Source of the DNA: Setomelanomma holmii
Taxonomy: Eukaryota > Ascomycota > Dothideomycetes > Pleosporales > Phaeosphaeriaceae
Direction of reading: 5' to 3'
Length of the DNA stretch: 64,000 nucleotides
NCBI GenBank assembly: GCA_010015745.1
Contig: ML978213.1
Location: forward strand, 143,459-207,458
Shown here: piece by piece, positions 31,089 to 43,199 of the stretch
How positions within the stretch are numbered: the stretch's first letter is position 1
Layout of the letters: each line of letters begins with the position of its first letter
Notes under the pieces: model-generated
What the model saw: the letters and a program-made list of their open reading frames with translations, nothing else
What the model was told of the DNA's origin: nothing
Database searches by the model: none
Position numbers and translations under genes: made by a program

Positions 31089-32981
31089 ATGCTGCCATAC
31101 ATCAACGCCCGTAAGTCGACGAACGTGTGGTCGAGTCTGGTCAATTCTGATGATTCATGATAGCTTTCGAGTATGTCGGTGGTGCGATAGGCACCTCAGC
31201 CGACGAGCGTGAGTGCACTTTCAGACAGTGCTGCAAATATTCCAATTGACACGTTTCAGTCAAGCTGGTCTTCACATTCTACCTATCCTACCCCTTGGCT
31301 GCAGCCCTCAAGCGGATACCAGACAATGAGCCTTGGAAGAAGAATGTCTTCATCATCACTATTTCCATGTTCTATCTGGTCGGCTTATTCGATCTGTGGG
31401 GCGGCCTCCAGACATTCGTCGTCAGTGCGGGAGGGGCCTATCTCATTTCCTCACGAATCAACTCTCCCTATATGCCATGGATCGGATTTGCTTTCCTGAT
31501 GGGTCACATGTCGGTCAGTCACATAGTCCGCCAGAATGTGAACGACCGTTCGAGCGTGGATATCACGGGAGCTCAGATGGTCCTCGTCATGAAACTTACT
31601 GCCTTCTGCTGGAATGTGCAAGATGGTCGTCTGCCCGAAGCCGATCTATCAGACTTCCAGAAGGAGCATGCCATCAGGACTATACCTAGCCTGTTGGATT
31701 ACTTGGGCTACGTCTTCTTCTTCCCAGCACTTATGGCTGGCCCGGCCTTCGACTACTGCGACTATAGCGATTACATTACGACCACAATGTTCACACTTCC
31801 GCCGGGCACCGATCCATCAAAAGCCCCTCCCACACGCAAGAAGCGTAAGATCCCACGCAGCGGCACACCAGCCGCCATCAAAGGCGCGTACGGCACTATC
31901 TGGATCTTTGCCTTCTTGAAGTTCTCTGCCTACTACTACCCTGCTTTCTATTTGGGTAGCGATTACATGAAGTACAGCTTCTTCCGCCGTGTCTGGCAGC
32001 TGTATATGCTGGGATTAGTCACACGTATGAAGTATTACGGCGTCTGGAGCTTGTCCGAGGGTGCATGCATTCTATGCGGTATTGGCTACAATGGCATTGA
32101 CGCGACCACCAATCGCGCCAGGTGGGATCGACTAACCAATATCAAGCCTTGGGAGATTGAAACAGCACAAAATGCCCGTGCTTACCTTGGTTTCTGGAAC
32201 ATCAACACGAACCATTGGCTAAGGAATTACATGTACCTCCGTGTCACTCCGAAAGGGAAAAAGCCTGGCTTCAGAGCGACTCTTGCAACGTTCGTCACAA
32301 GCGCTTTCTGGCATGGATTCTATCCAGGCTACTACCTTGCCTTCGTCCTTGCCTCTTTTGTACAAACTGCGGCGAAAAGTGAGTAGCTGCTCAATCTGTG
32401 CTCCAGAAAGCCCACTAATCACATGTCCAGATGGTCGCCGCTTGGTACGCCCACTCTTTCTCACACCTGACGGCAAGAACCCGCTTCTGACAAAGAGATA
32501 CTATGACATCTTTACCACCATTCTCACCCAAGTGGTCTTCGCCTACGTGGTTGCGCCTTTTATCCTGCTTGGCCTTTCCGACACGCTCAAAGTATGGGCA
32601 CGCGTCTATTTCTACACCCTGATCGGGCTTGCCGCATCATTCGGCTTGTTCTCGCGCAATCTGCCAATTCGAAAACAACTCGTGCAGCGTCAAGCGGCCC
32701 GTTTACCGCCAGCCACACCACTAGACGAGTCTGCTATTGAGAAGGCTGCACGGGAAGAGATAAGGCGGGAGAAGTTGGCAAGGACGAACTCACAGGAGAG
32801 TGTCGCCAGTCGCAAGCATGCTATCCTAGGTATTCCCGATGATCCCGAGGCTGAACTTGACGAGATTGTGCGTGAAGTCAAGGCAGAGATCGAAGAGCGA
32901 AGGAGAAAAGGCAGCATTATGCAGGGGTCTGACGTCAAGAGAGCTGTTCAAGAGAAGCTGGCGCAGTTCAAAAAGGCATAG
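31089..32981 (+). CDS. ALE1: Lysophospholipid acyltransferase, MBOAT family (ALE1-like)
   Basis: Four exons, 31089-31110, 31164-31208, 31260-32378 and 32431-32981, encode 578 residues; the first two exons are only 22 and 45 nt. About ten hydrophobic segments span the middle. MBOAT hallmarks are WNINTNHWLRNYMYLRV (with the conserved Asn) and the catalytic histidine in TSAFWHGFYPGYYLAF. MTAL-like context appears as KLTAFCWNVQDG and FPALMAGPAFDYCDY. The C-terminal 110 residues are a charged, coiled tail (EIRREKLARTNSQES, EIVREVKAEIEERRRK) facing the cytosol. ALE1/LPT1 reacylates lysophospholipids (the Lands cycle) at the ER. The family match is close over the full length. Confidence 0.92.
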
Positions 32982-34569
32982 GATTAGTCAGGAACGGCTT
33001 GATCTGAATCTGATGTCGGATGAACTGACATGGTGGGGTTGAGTGTTGGAGCAGATGTGGTCATTCTGATGTAGCTGCACACATGAACAATCCAATTGGT
33101 GTCCCTGGCACATGTTAACTCATGCATCTCTCTCTCTGCACTCAAGAGCAGAATATGCGTAAGTCACACCAGAACTTAGATGCTCGTGCTCCTCGGATCT
33201 GCCGTGCATGCAGCATGATCGTCCGGACATCTGCCGGATCGCCACAGGAACGCGTTGCGCACATCCCCTCTGCTGCCCAACGTCGAAGACGTCGGGAACA
33301 TCGAACCGTCCGCACGCCTTCTGCATTGTTCATGCACGCGCACTTTGGTGTGTTGCTTTCTGGATCGCATTCGTGGAACGCCACAGTGACAAGGACAGAT
33401 TGGAGATGGTATGCGAAGATACCATCATGCATATGTTGCCCCCTGCTCGAATTGCTGAGTTTCCTACAATCTGCTCAGAACGCGCGACAGCTTTATCTTT
33501 TTTTACTCGACTCTGTTGTAACAAAACACACAGGACCACAAATACTGGCCATTGCCGGCGGCTAAAGATCCTATCGCTGTCGCCTCATGAATCGTCAGCC
33601 AGCTTCGCCCCAAAATTATCTGACATCTTCCGCACACCATCTGGCTGAATTGCAGGGCTGAGCCTGGTGACGCAAAGTTTATTTCAACGCCACTACTGGT
33701 AGTGCAGCTATGGCGAAAAGATGTGGCTCACACGCGTAACAGATTGATGGGTGCTTTCATGATTGTAGCCTTACCAGCTGCAGAATCTGAAAGCAGCACT
33801 AACCATGATTGCGAGGTCCGTCTTACTCAAAAATGTTTCTCACGCTGCGGTCTGTATTCCAGGAAATCCGATGCGCCTAGAGGCGAGGTCGATCGTCGGT
33901 CCTTCCGCGAGTCGCGTGGCAGCCATCACAAATTCTGGGGGTTCCTTGTCGCCCCATCCGCACTTCCCATCAACCTGCGCAACATCCACGCAGCGCAACG
34001 CAATGCACAATGTACGGCTCATAAAGCTTACAAACTTGGCAAATGTTACTACCTCGGCGCGGTTTATACCAAGTACTAGGCTGACCAGCTCATCCTCACT
34101 CGCCGCCACCGCGTTAGATCACCAAACGAACAGCCAGGGAACTAAGAACCAGGCTTTCTCAGTGCAGACCACCCGGTACAGCAATTTCTCTACCCCTGTG
34201 TAGAAGACCAATCTCTGGCCTACCAATCGGATCATGACCTAGCCCAGCATCCACACAATGCTGCCCGAAATTCCACTTCCCGTCATCACTAGCATCTGCT
34301 TCAAACGCGCCACGTTGGGTGTCAGGCAGGATGTCCCGGTCCTATCTCTTGTGAGATCGAACGGTGCCATGGAACCGGAGAGGCACGGGCGCGATAAAGG
34401 CCCGCAGTCGGACCCATGTGCTGCTCTTTGGGAGATCACGGGCAATCGACCTTTTACTCCCCACTTCTACCATTTTCTTTTCTGAAGAGACCTGTCCTCA
34501 TTCCGAGTCACCTTAAACGCATGAACTATTTTTCTTGAGACTGGCCGAAGAGCCGTGCTCTTCGCTGAT
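32982..34569. other. Long intergenic stretch without a supported gene
   Basis: Nearly 1.6 kb. Open frames of 90-150 codons overlap in several frames on both strands between 33122 and 34203. None carries a recognisable motif, and no pair joins through plausible splice sites. It may hold promoter and UTR sequence or an unrecognised lncRNA. I see no repeat. Confidence 0.4.
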
Positions 34570-36123
34570 ATGGGCGTACCTGATAACGGACCCGTCATCG
34601 TTGGTGTAACTTGGTGGTTAACATTCTTCTGTGGAGGTTTCTTGGGTCTCAGAATATATGCAAAGATAAGTCGCAAGCAGGGCCTTTGGTGGGTAAGTAA
34701 GCTCTCCGTCCGAATTCCTTGCCGGCTCGCATAGTGAGCTGTACTAGGACACACGAAGTACTACATAGTAGTATGTCAGTTCTGGAAGCTTTTCTGGTTT
34801 TTGTTGACATACGCTCAACAACAATCTTCCCGGACTCTGCTAATTCTGCGCAGTACGTACAGCTCCCGTCTCCTCTTCAGGCTTCCTCAAGATGGGTCAC
34901 GAACACTTAACCTGATCGAGAAACGCCCAAACCATTAAACATACAAGACTATATGCTGACTTTATGCTTCGATGCCCAGGGATGATCACATCCTCCTGAC
35001 TGCATGGGTATGAGCAAGACTGTTCTCGTGCCTGTGTATCGTGTCACCGACATAAGCGAAGGTACTCCTCCTTGTCGAAGCCATCCTCACCCAGGTGGGA
35101 CAGTCCCTTGGATTCGGCAAACGAACCATCGACATTCAACCTGAGAATCTGACAACAATTGCCCTCGGCACTTCAGTTGGAGCATCGATCTCATGTTTTG
35201 CCTCTACCTTCTCCAAGATATCATTTGGCGTCACGCTTCTACGCCTAACGGCAGGCAAGACTCGATGGTTCGTCTGGTTCTGCATCGTTACGCTCTTCTT
35301 GGTCATGATACCTTCGGCACTGAGCACTTGGATCGAATGCACCCCCATGGAGAAAGCCTGGAACAGTGCCGTAGAAGGGACTTGCTGGCCAGCAAGCATC
35401 ATTGTTAACTATGGTATCTTCAATGCAGCTTGGTGCACAGCAGCCGACTTCGCGCTTGCTCTACTACCATGGAAACTGATATGGAATTTGCAATTGAAGA
35501 CGAGGGAGAAGATTGGAGTTGGGATCGCCATGAGCATGGGTATTCTGTGAGTTCTGTGGTGGAGGAGGCCCTGCCTAAAAGAGCATCATATGCTGACAAG
35601 TCATAGCGCTGGTGTGTGCGCGATTGTCAAAGGCTATTACCTCATGCAACTCCGACAACAGGATTTCTACTACAACGGCAAGGACGTGACCATCTGGACT
35701 GCTGTAGAGACCGCAACAGCAATCACCGCCGCGTCAATACCGGTTCTTCGAGTCTTCTTCAAAGACGTTGTCTCCTCATTCAGCTTATCCCGCGACCGCT
35801 CGCATGGCCACTCGAGGTCAAACAATGCCCCATTCTCACGGCTTAACAGCAGTCGCGGCTCGACTGTGCCGACCACAAGCCTGAGACTTGGAGGGACCAA
35901 AGATGGAGGATGGACGACATCAGAGCCAATAGAAGACGACATTGGTGATAACATGAGTCAGAGGGGTATTTTGCGGGTCGAAGGTAATCTTTTGGAAAGA
36001 GGCGAAGCGGGTGTGACAGCCGTCGATCACGACGGCATGTTACGGACCAATACTATCGCTGTTACGGTAGGCTGTGACAACAATTCGCATAGAAAAGGGC
36101 GATCATGGATAGGAGCACAATGA
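34570..36123 (+). CDS. SAT4/PTH11-like rhodopsin-type membrane protein
   Basis: My model is 34570-34688, 34980-35007, 35062-35546 and 35607-36123 (382 residues). Exon 2 is just 28 nt and carries the family's WDDHILLTAW (TM2 start). The first intron is long for this window (291 nt) and uses a GTGGGT donor; the GTAAGT four bases later would put a stop in exon 2. Further motifs are FASTFSKISFGVTLLRLT, CTPMEKAWNSAVEGTCWP (two conserved Cys), NYGIFNAAWCTAADFALALLPW and a last helix ETATAITAASIPVLRVFF, for about seven helices in all. No CFEM domain precedes it. The soluble tail is Ser/Arg-rich. The family includes PTH11-like receptors and many proteins of unknown role. Confidence 0.83.
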
Positions 36124-36218
36124 GATTGAGACAGGCGCAAAGAAACTTTTGCCACAGTCGTACAGACTAACGTGTGAGCCTACATAGGACTCCAGCCAAA
36201 GGAGCGCACAGACACCTC

Positions 36219-38321
36219 TTATCTCACCATCAGCATGTTCTGGTACTGCTCTGCAAGCACGTCGTCGGTGGCCTTCTCAGATAGCATCATAGTCGGCAAT
36301 ACTGGGAATCCGCCCGGTACCTTCGGAAAACTACTCGCGTCCACAACCCTCAACCTATCAACGCCACATACCCAGAACATGCTATCAAACACTGCCATCT
36401 TGTCGTCTTCGGACCCAATTCTGGCACTGCTGCTAGCATGATGGCTGTAAGCCTGCTCCTTTATATATGTCTTCTTAGACTCGACAGTGCAGTTCTGCCC
36501 CCCGATCATACCCTCACAAGGACGAAGCTCGTTGAAGGGAGCCAAAGAGTTGTGGTCAGAAGGATTCACCTTGGACAACCAGGAGCGCACCCACTCGACA
36601 CCCTCGTATATTGCTTGGAGGTCCTTGTCGGAGCCGGGCTCTTTGACGAAGTTGAGATTGATGGCCGATAAATCTCGAGGGTCAGCGGAACGCAGCTCTA
36701 CGACTCCAGCCTGAGAGCGTGGGTTCATGTGGACAAGAGCACATTCGTACTGACTGGGCCCGTATGTTTCGTTGAAGAAAGGGGGCCGATGCAGAAACCC
36801 TGGCCAGAACCCTTCAAAAGCAAAGGACCCGCACCACACGTAGATGTCGCGTGTAGCCCCTTGAGATGTCTTCCAGAATTTTGGAAATATCTCGGACATG
36901 CCTGTGACGGCCCGCTTGCTCAGGGATAAAATGCCAGCCTCGTAATTATCGGCCACGGAGCGACCAACGCCCAGGCTGTCGGCAGCCACGGGGATCTTAA
37001 ACTTGTTGAGCTGCTCTTTGGGCCCGATGCCGGACAGAAGTAGCAATTGAGGAGAGTTGAACGCTCCTCCAGAAATGATAATTTCCTTGGAGGCAAAGAC
37101 TTTGCCAGCGACTCCCTTATCGGCCGCGTTATATCGAGGATCTGCGCTGTACATGCTCTTGCCTTGGAGATACTCGACACCTGATGCCTTGGGCTTGTTA
37201 CCCGTCTTTTTGAAGATGATCTTGATGGCGAGCGTATCGAGCGAGATCGTGAGCGGGTACTTGCCCGAGCTGGCTGTATCTCGAGCATTATACCCTGGAG
37301 ATGAGCGCCGGCCATTGGGGTTGATGTGAGTAACGCCTCCCGAAGGGACCGACAAGATTGTCACGATTGGGTTGGTCGCTATTCATATCGCGTTGCAGTA
37401 GGGTGGAGGTATCCGAGGCCTTGAAGCCAGCAGCCTGAGCAGCGGGCGCTGAGCTGTTTGGCATCTGCGCTCGTAGTGTAGCCAGGGTCCAACATTGTCA
37501 TATCAAGCCATCCATTATGACCATGCTGGGAGATGCTGTTGTAGTGCACTCTCTCTGGGCGAATGAGATACTTTCGCATGTTCTCGTGCGACCAGGACTC
37601 GTCGCCAGTGAGCTCAGCAATCTCATCCCAATCAGCATCATTCGGGTTCATCGTAAGACAACCGTTGTGCATCGCGCAGCCACCGAGGGTCCCTGCGTGA
37701 GGATAATACTAGAACGTCTTAGCAGAGTTCTATCAGGTAAAGCAAGTCTGCCTCACAATGCCTTCTGGTTTTGAACCTGCTGGAGGGTCATTCCCAACAA
37801 AAAAGTCCCCGTCTGGCTTGCGCCATGTCCGATGGAGGTATCGCGCTTCTCGCACATCATCATCAGAGTGCCGCACGAAGAAGTCCCTGTAACTATCAGC
37901 GCTCTGCCGTATAATGTACCTGAAACGTCCTCGCGTCGCTTCAGGCTGAAGTATACGCACCATCTGGTTGCCGGATCGTTGCCAGCGGCATTGAAGTTGA
38001 TCGACTGCAACACGTTCACTGGTTGTCAGGTCAGCATTGTCGTGTCTTGAGATAGTGTATTCTTTACAATTCTCGGTTTGATCATCTCCGGAGCGAAAGT
38101 CGGTGTCTACACTTCATGGTTATTTACGTCGACTACTTGCCTCCAGCTTCAAGCAGTAACACAGAGTGACCAGCTCATGCAAGATTCGATGCGAGAGGTG
38201 CACCACCTGGTCTTGAGCCAACCACAATATACTCGTAGGTCTTGTTATCAATTTGCGCGAAAGCAGAGGCTTTCGCAGCGATGATTGCGGCCAGCAAGGC
38301 GCGAGATGCGGAAGGAACCAT
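36219..38321 (-). pseudogene. GMC oxidoreductase pseudogene (secreted aryl-alcohol/glucose oxidase type)
   Basis: It begins at 38321 with a signal peptide (RALLAAIIAAKASAFA) and the FAD fold YEYIVVGSRPGGAPLASNLA; the usual GxGxxG is spoiled by Arg. TGA at 38175-38177 follows directly. Three introns then splice normally (for example GTGCGT giving RWDFFVRHSDDDVREARYL, and GTGAGG before YYPHAGTLGGCAMHNG). Two one-base frameshifts follow, near 37455-37463 and near 37340, around a readable SDTSTLLQRDMNSDQPNRDN segment. The last 380 codons are open: GGAFNSPQLLLLSGIG (family signature), HHASSSARIG with the active-site histidine, and DASSFPKVPGGFPVLPTMM. GMC flavoenzymes oxidise alcohols or sugars, giving H2O2. 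Three lesions in one gene argue for true loss rather than one sequencing error. Confidence 0.82.
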
Positions 38322-39238
38322 TATGAAGGAGCCCTTTCACGAGCTGTGAAAGAGGTCGCTGATGGGATATGCGAAGTTCATTCCCGAATCAAACACCTCC
38401 TGCATTCGTACGACTGAAGGTCTGCACGCATGCTCACAGTCAACGATCACCAGGTATGCGCGAACACAGGGTATTCTGCGCCTGGTTTGGTAGGATTGCC
38501 TTGTGCAAATGATTTCAGCATGGAGCAGAGATATTATGCCAGCATATATGAACGTTTGGACCAGTACAATGAGGTGCCGTAAGAAGGCGAGGGTCGCGTA
38601 AGTGATGTGCATACCTTCCCTGTCGGCCATGGTCCCTTGTCTTTACGCCCGGTTCAAGGTATACTGGCGTATTAATCGCGGCAATATGCCTTTTCCCGGG
38701 CGACCAAATAGAGGTGACACCAGCAATGACGATAGGTAGCTTCCTGCGGCCCGGTATGGGACTTGTGGGGAGTTCTTTGATGACAAGCGGAGACGCTGCA
38801 CATTTCATTTTAGGAACAGACCGATCTGCAAGGCTGTCTCGGACCACGCCTGAGGTGCGAAGAAGAGCAAAGCTACATCTTTTTAGTTGCTTCACTCGCT
38901 GAAAAGGGTAACAAAATTGTTGCGGGGTATGTGGGGTGCGGTGAGCGCGTATGTGCGCCCAAATAGACTTCACCAAGTAGCTGGCGTAAGTAGTGTAAGC
39001 ATTAAGTACGGCGAGCTTTGAAGGGACAGACAACGATGTTACTAGGTCAATATTTTGAACCTGACAACATTTAGTGCTTCTTTTAATGGGTCTCCAACGA
39101 ACACATTCATAAGCTTCGTTCTGCACATAATGTCGTCTACTGACCCAAAGCTGCCTAGCCAAGAGCAATCCTTGTCGAAGTAATACAGCTTCTTTTGAAG
39201 GACGGACGTGAGAAGCGCCATGCATTGACGACGGTCCA
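38322..39238. other. Intergenic, no gene seen
   Basis: This separates the GMC pseudogene from the carboxypeptidase 3' end. A minus frame at 38515-39225 (236 codons) is open but Arg/His-rich without motif, and overlaps open plus frames. I regard it as chance. Confidence 0.4.
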
Positions 39239-41662
39239 CTACAGCATCAGTAGACACCCAACCACGACTGCAAATGCCACACTTGTGAAGACGCCGAGCT
39301 CGAGACCTATAAGTCGCGACGTGGCGGTCAACGTATTTGCAGCGCCCATTTGCTGGGACGGACCACCGCTGGCTGAGGCACTAGTCGATGGTCTCGGAAT
39401 TCCAGATGGTCTACTACCGTTGCCTGCTCCAGTTCCATTACCCACTAGATCAGGGAATAGGGAACTCGTGTTGGCATCAACCACGATCCAGTTTCGCACC
39501 AAGGCCGTTCCATTCATCACCGCCTCCCACTGCTCTTCTGTACATGTGTCTCTGTCGAGGACATAGCATTGCGAGCCAGGATCCACTACTGGCTCATTCG
39601 TAATATTGTAGACATCTTTAGGGCCCTTGGCTGCGTAGCCCGGGCTTGCAGTGGTCGAAGTGTTACCTGTTGCAATATCGAGGTTGAATAGCGCTCGCTG
39701 GAATATCCGGAAGGCACTGAAGATAGACACAGTCAGCGTAGCTCTTGTAGATAGAGACGGAACGACTTGAGCCTCATGCCAAAGGAATTGAGCAGAGAGA
39801 AGAACCAAATCCCACTTACGTCTCGGGTTGGTAGGCAGAAACCTCGTGTCCAGCTTCGTATACGCGAGTGAACGATAAGTTGCCATACTGCCTGACTTGA
39901 CCACCCACGTACGTGCTGTTGACAGTCACATCTGAGTACCCAGCCGATGCAAAGGAGGCAGCATTAGCATAAGGTATCGCAAGAGAGAGTAACTCGCCAC
40001 CATACCAATTCTGGGCGTGCAAAGTCAGCGTTCTGCCTCTCAGCCAATCATCTCACAAGGACTTCTTACACAAGCGTAGTCACGGTCGCCGTATATCAAC
40101 GTAACCTTGATACCTTCCTCGAGTAGGTATGCTGGATCCTCTTTCCACCCGGGTCTAGGATAATCGCCAATATTACGGAAAGCGCGTGCCACTGCTGAGT
40201 TTGACTGCGTCCAGTTGAGCGGAACTCCTAGTCCTTGCTGTACATGAGGTTGATTCAGCCAACTTTCGTACCAAGGCGGAGGATACGAGGCAGCACCTGG
40301 TACAGAGATATCGTAGTAATTCAAATCCGTGTCGAAATATGGGTCGCGAATGTTTGCTGCACAGACTGACTCTGCAGCGTCACAGACTCGGTTGACCGAA
40401 ATATTGAATCTCTGATTGGTTGGATCGTAAGCCAGGCTCAGATTCCGGCATACTTCGATCTGATCGAGGCAACCACCAGTGCGATATAGGTCATCGATAA
40501 CACCTTCATATCGTGATTCGTTGATAGCCTTGATACCATACGTGTTGTTGTACATCATTCTCGGATAAGCTGGCCACTGAACATATCGATCCTAGAGATT
40601 GGCATATAAACTTAGTGAATGTCACACGTATAGGTAATCAAACGGATTTGCTTACGATGCAGTCATTGATGATAAGAAGGGTGTCCAGGTGCAAGAGATG
40701 AGTTTGTCCCTGCTCATCCCATGTCCCGTTTGAGATTCGTTCATTTTGCTCCTGGAAATATGCGGCAAAAGCTGGCCCATGCCGACCTCCATAGCTTTCG
40801 GTCGCTATCGAGATTCTGTTGTCGTTGGGCTTGTGTTGAGGAAACTCCTGGAACCACACTTGAGCAAAGTGCCAAAGTGCCCTTGCTGAGTTTTCAGTAC
40901 CGCGCGTGGTTAGGCTAGAGGTTGGTGTACGAAGTCGGTGTATGTCTCACATGTATTCCTAACGTCCACGTCACGTACTCGTAGTTCTGGCTTGCATAAG
41001 TACCAACGTAAAAACTATTGTTCTGCGCGGGAACCGCGCTCCAGAAGTCGGCGACTCTAACCGTTCCGGTATAGATGTTGTTGGTAATGTTTGTGAGCTT
41101 GTCATAGCTCGTACCAACTTGCACAGGCTGATCAAGATATAGCATATTGACTGCGACACGTTAGCTCAATGAACGGCCTCTGGGTGAAGTGCTTGGTGCC
41201 TCCCGGGCGTCTCAGGCTGCAAGCACATACTTTCGTTGCTCCATGACCACTCGTTGAGGATCGTGGAGTTTGAATCAGCATTAATGAAGCAAGGTCCATT
41301 CTCGCGCAGTAGGCCCACCATGGAGCTACTACCGGGCCCTCCATTCATCCAAATCGACAGCGGCGCATTTGCGGGGTCTTTCCTTGACTCGAAGAACCAG
41401 AAGAAGGTGTTGATCTCGTACGTCTGGTTTTGTACCCCAAGATCGGCGAGAGCCTGCGCCGGAAGATGAACATAGCCAGAGTAGCTTCTCACGCCTTCAG
41501 TAGTCTCGCAAAGATCATTCTGAGCTAGTCATTAGCAAAGAGATCCTCAACAGTAAGCTTTCATACCATGCTTACTTCTTTGTATGATATTCTGATGCCA
41601 CACGTCGTACGTGTCTGTCTCTCCGGAAAAGTCATGCAGAAATTTCTGTCATAGCCATCCAT
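39239..41662 (-). CDS. Secreted serine carboxypeptidase (S10) with GPI-like tail
   Basis: Minus-strand exons 41662-41576, 41519-41231, 41150-40979, 40914-40656, 40591-40070, 40010-39820 and 39716-39239 keep one frame. Motifs: LCETTEGVRSYSGYVHLP, SIWMNGGPGSSSMVGLL (oxyanion hole), NMLYLDQPVQVGTSY, and ATESYGGRHGP with the nucleophile Ser (usual GESYxG, here TESYGG). IYGDRDYAC supplies the Asp and VYEAGHEVSAYQPE the His. Many N-glycosylation sites are present. The C-terminal 100 residues are Ser/Gly/Thr-rich and end in a hydrophobic segment (GVFTSVAFAVVVGCLLML) typical of GPI addition. S10 enzymes remove C-terminal residues in vacuole, wall or medium. The 5' end is unsure: the first exon proposed gives IRISYKE, as the family has, but no signal peptide is seen. 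Confidence 0.85.
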
Positions 41663-42018
41663 CAGGAGTCTGGTTGTCCACTATCAGAGGCATACTCAAG
41701 GGAGCGCAGCGCACAGGTTTGTGAGGTGTATGAATTGCTTCGGTCATGAATAAGTCTGTCGCACTACAAGACACACTCACAACTGGACTACAAAATGAAC
41801 CTTAAAAGGACAAATGGACTCGACAACCCCTTCCCATGGATGCCGCAAAACGCCAGACATATGTCACTCCCGAGGACTCATTCCGGCGCGTAAGAAGAAA
41901 GGGATCCAACGATCCGTCAAAATGAGCATGCTTGGCCTTACACTCGCCGTCGTACCTTTTCACCCTATGTCTCACAAGAATCAAAAATTGGGTATCTGCA
42001 AAATTTCTTCCTTCACAA
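41663..42018. other. Upstream of carboxypeptidase, downstream of CENP-A
   Basis: It may contain the missing signal-peptide exon of the carboxypeptidase (minus strand). The open frame from 42224 to 41802 is the CENP-A last exon read in a wrong frame plus its 3' flank. Confidence 0.4.
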
Positions 42019-42594
42019 TCAAACAGGAGCTCCCCAGGCTGCGCGTAATCGGCGAGCGAGCTGTATGTCCTTCTGCTGGATGGTGACGCGCTTGGCGTGA
42101 ATGGCGCATAGATTCGCGTCGTGGAAGAGATTGACGAGAAAAGCCTCGGTGGCCTCTTGTAGCGCCATGATGGCCTGGCTTTGCCATCTACTCGGTCCGT
42201 CTTCAGTTGTGACTGTTTGCGCAATTTCTCGGACCTGAAGGTTGTTAGTTCTCCACGTTCAAGTCGGAATATCGTGAATGCACATACAAGTCGCTGGAAT
42301 GGCAGCTTAAGAAGAAGAAGATCTGTCGACTTCTGGTAGCGGCGGATCTCGCGCAGTGCTACTGTGCCAGGCTTATAGCGCTTCTTCGCTCGATCCGGCG
42401 CAGGTCCAGCTTGTCCAACTGCCGCAGGTCAGTCTCATCGCTCGAGTACATTGCGCATCATGTGTGAACAAACGTCTTTTACCCGACTCTCTCCGTCCTC
42501 CTGTGCTGGGTCTGCCGCCTCGCGATCCGGTGCTTGCTCTTCCTCCTCGCGACGGACGCGCCTTGTTGCGCCGGGTTGGGGTTTTCGGTGGCAT
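42019..42594 (-). CDS. Centromeric histone H3 (CENP-A / CenH3)
   Basis: Three exons, 42594-42483, 42418-42288 and 42234-42019, give 152 residues; the introns (64 and 53 nt) begin GTAAAA and GTATGT. The N-terminal tail, about 50 residues, is Arg/Gly/Ser-rich (RGGRASTGSRGGRPSTGGRR) and unlike canonical H3. The histone fold follows: YKPGTVALREIRRYQKSTDL, LPFQRLVREIAQTV, RWQSQAIMALQEATEAFLV, NLFHDANLCAIHAKRVTI and QQKDIQLARRLR. Loop 1 (TTEDGPSRWQ) is longer than in H3 and has the Trp-containing form seen in CenH3 proteins. It marks centromeric nucleosomes and recruits CENP-C and the kinetochore. The last residues (AAWGAPV) extend past the usual RRIRG end. Confidence 0.92.
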
Positions 42595-43199
42595 GATGCG
42601 CTGCTTCGATCTCGAGTCGTTTGAAAACGTCGGGTTGGTAGTATTGGGGTCGAAGTTCAAGTGATTTGCAGCAGAACTGGTGGTCTTGGTGGAGACGGGT
42701 ACCGCGGCGCGTTCAGTGCACGAAAAGTCGCGGTAGATGTCGAATGCGTCAACACTCAGAAAATGGCAGTGCAGCGACGTAATCTGACGCGCGATGGATG
42801 CTGTTCAATAATATGGGCGACGGTGAGGGCGGCGTGTGCAATTGCGCCTGCAGATTGGCATTGTCCTAGTATTTGCCGGGGATGACCGTATTGAACCCAT
42901 TCGAGGGGCTGGGGAATGTGGCTGGTAGGGCAGGAGCACGGGCCTCACAACTTTGGGGAAGCTGCCACCGCACCGCTGCGATCGCGTGCTGATTAGATAG
43001 CGGCTTGGCGCGCAGTCAGACAAGTTACGTAGCCACATGGAGCACCACTCACCCACTGCCCCAATTTGGGCGGACTGTTGCCGCAACACTCCACCTGTCC
43101 TTTCGCTACAACGACTACACGTTCGCATACTTTGCAGTCGACCTCAACTCAACGACGGTCGACCATCAGACTTTCCTCAACCGCCTGTGCTGCGAAGAT
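42595..43199. promoter_or_regulatory. Divergent promoter CENP-A / Derlin
   Basis: About 600 bases between divergent start codons. Open frames here (42661-42885 and 43005 onward) do not resemble proteins; the one from 43005 joins the Derlin frame, but the ATG at 43200 is the family start. CENP-A is often cell-cycle regulated; I could not identify a specific element. Confidence 0.4.

Noticed and set aside
33122..34203. Cluster of overlapping open frames on both strands
   Set aside because: No frame has a motif, and no pair can be joined by good splice signals; overlapping frames of this size are expected by chance in balanced-GC fungal DNA.
38515..39225. A 236-codon minus-strand open frame between GMC and carboxypeptidase
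   Set aside because: Its composition is Arg/His/Ser-rich without any domain, other frames are open too, and the start is not convincing.
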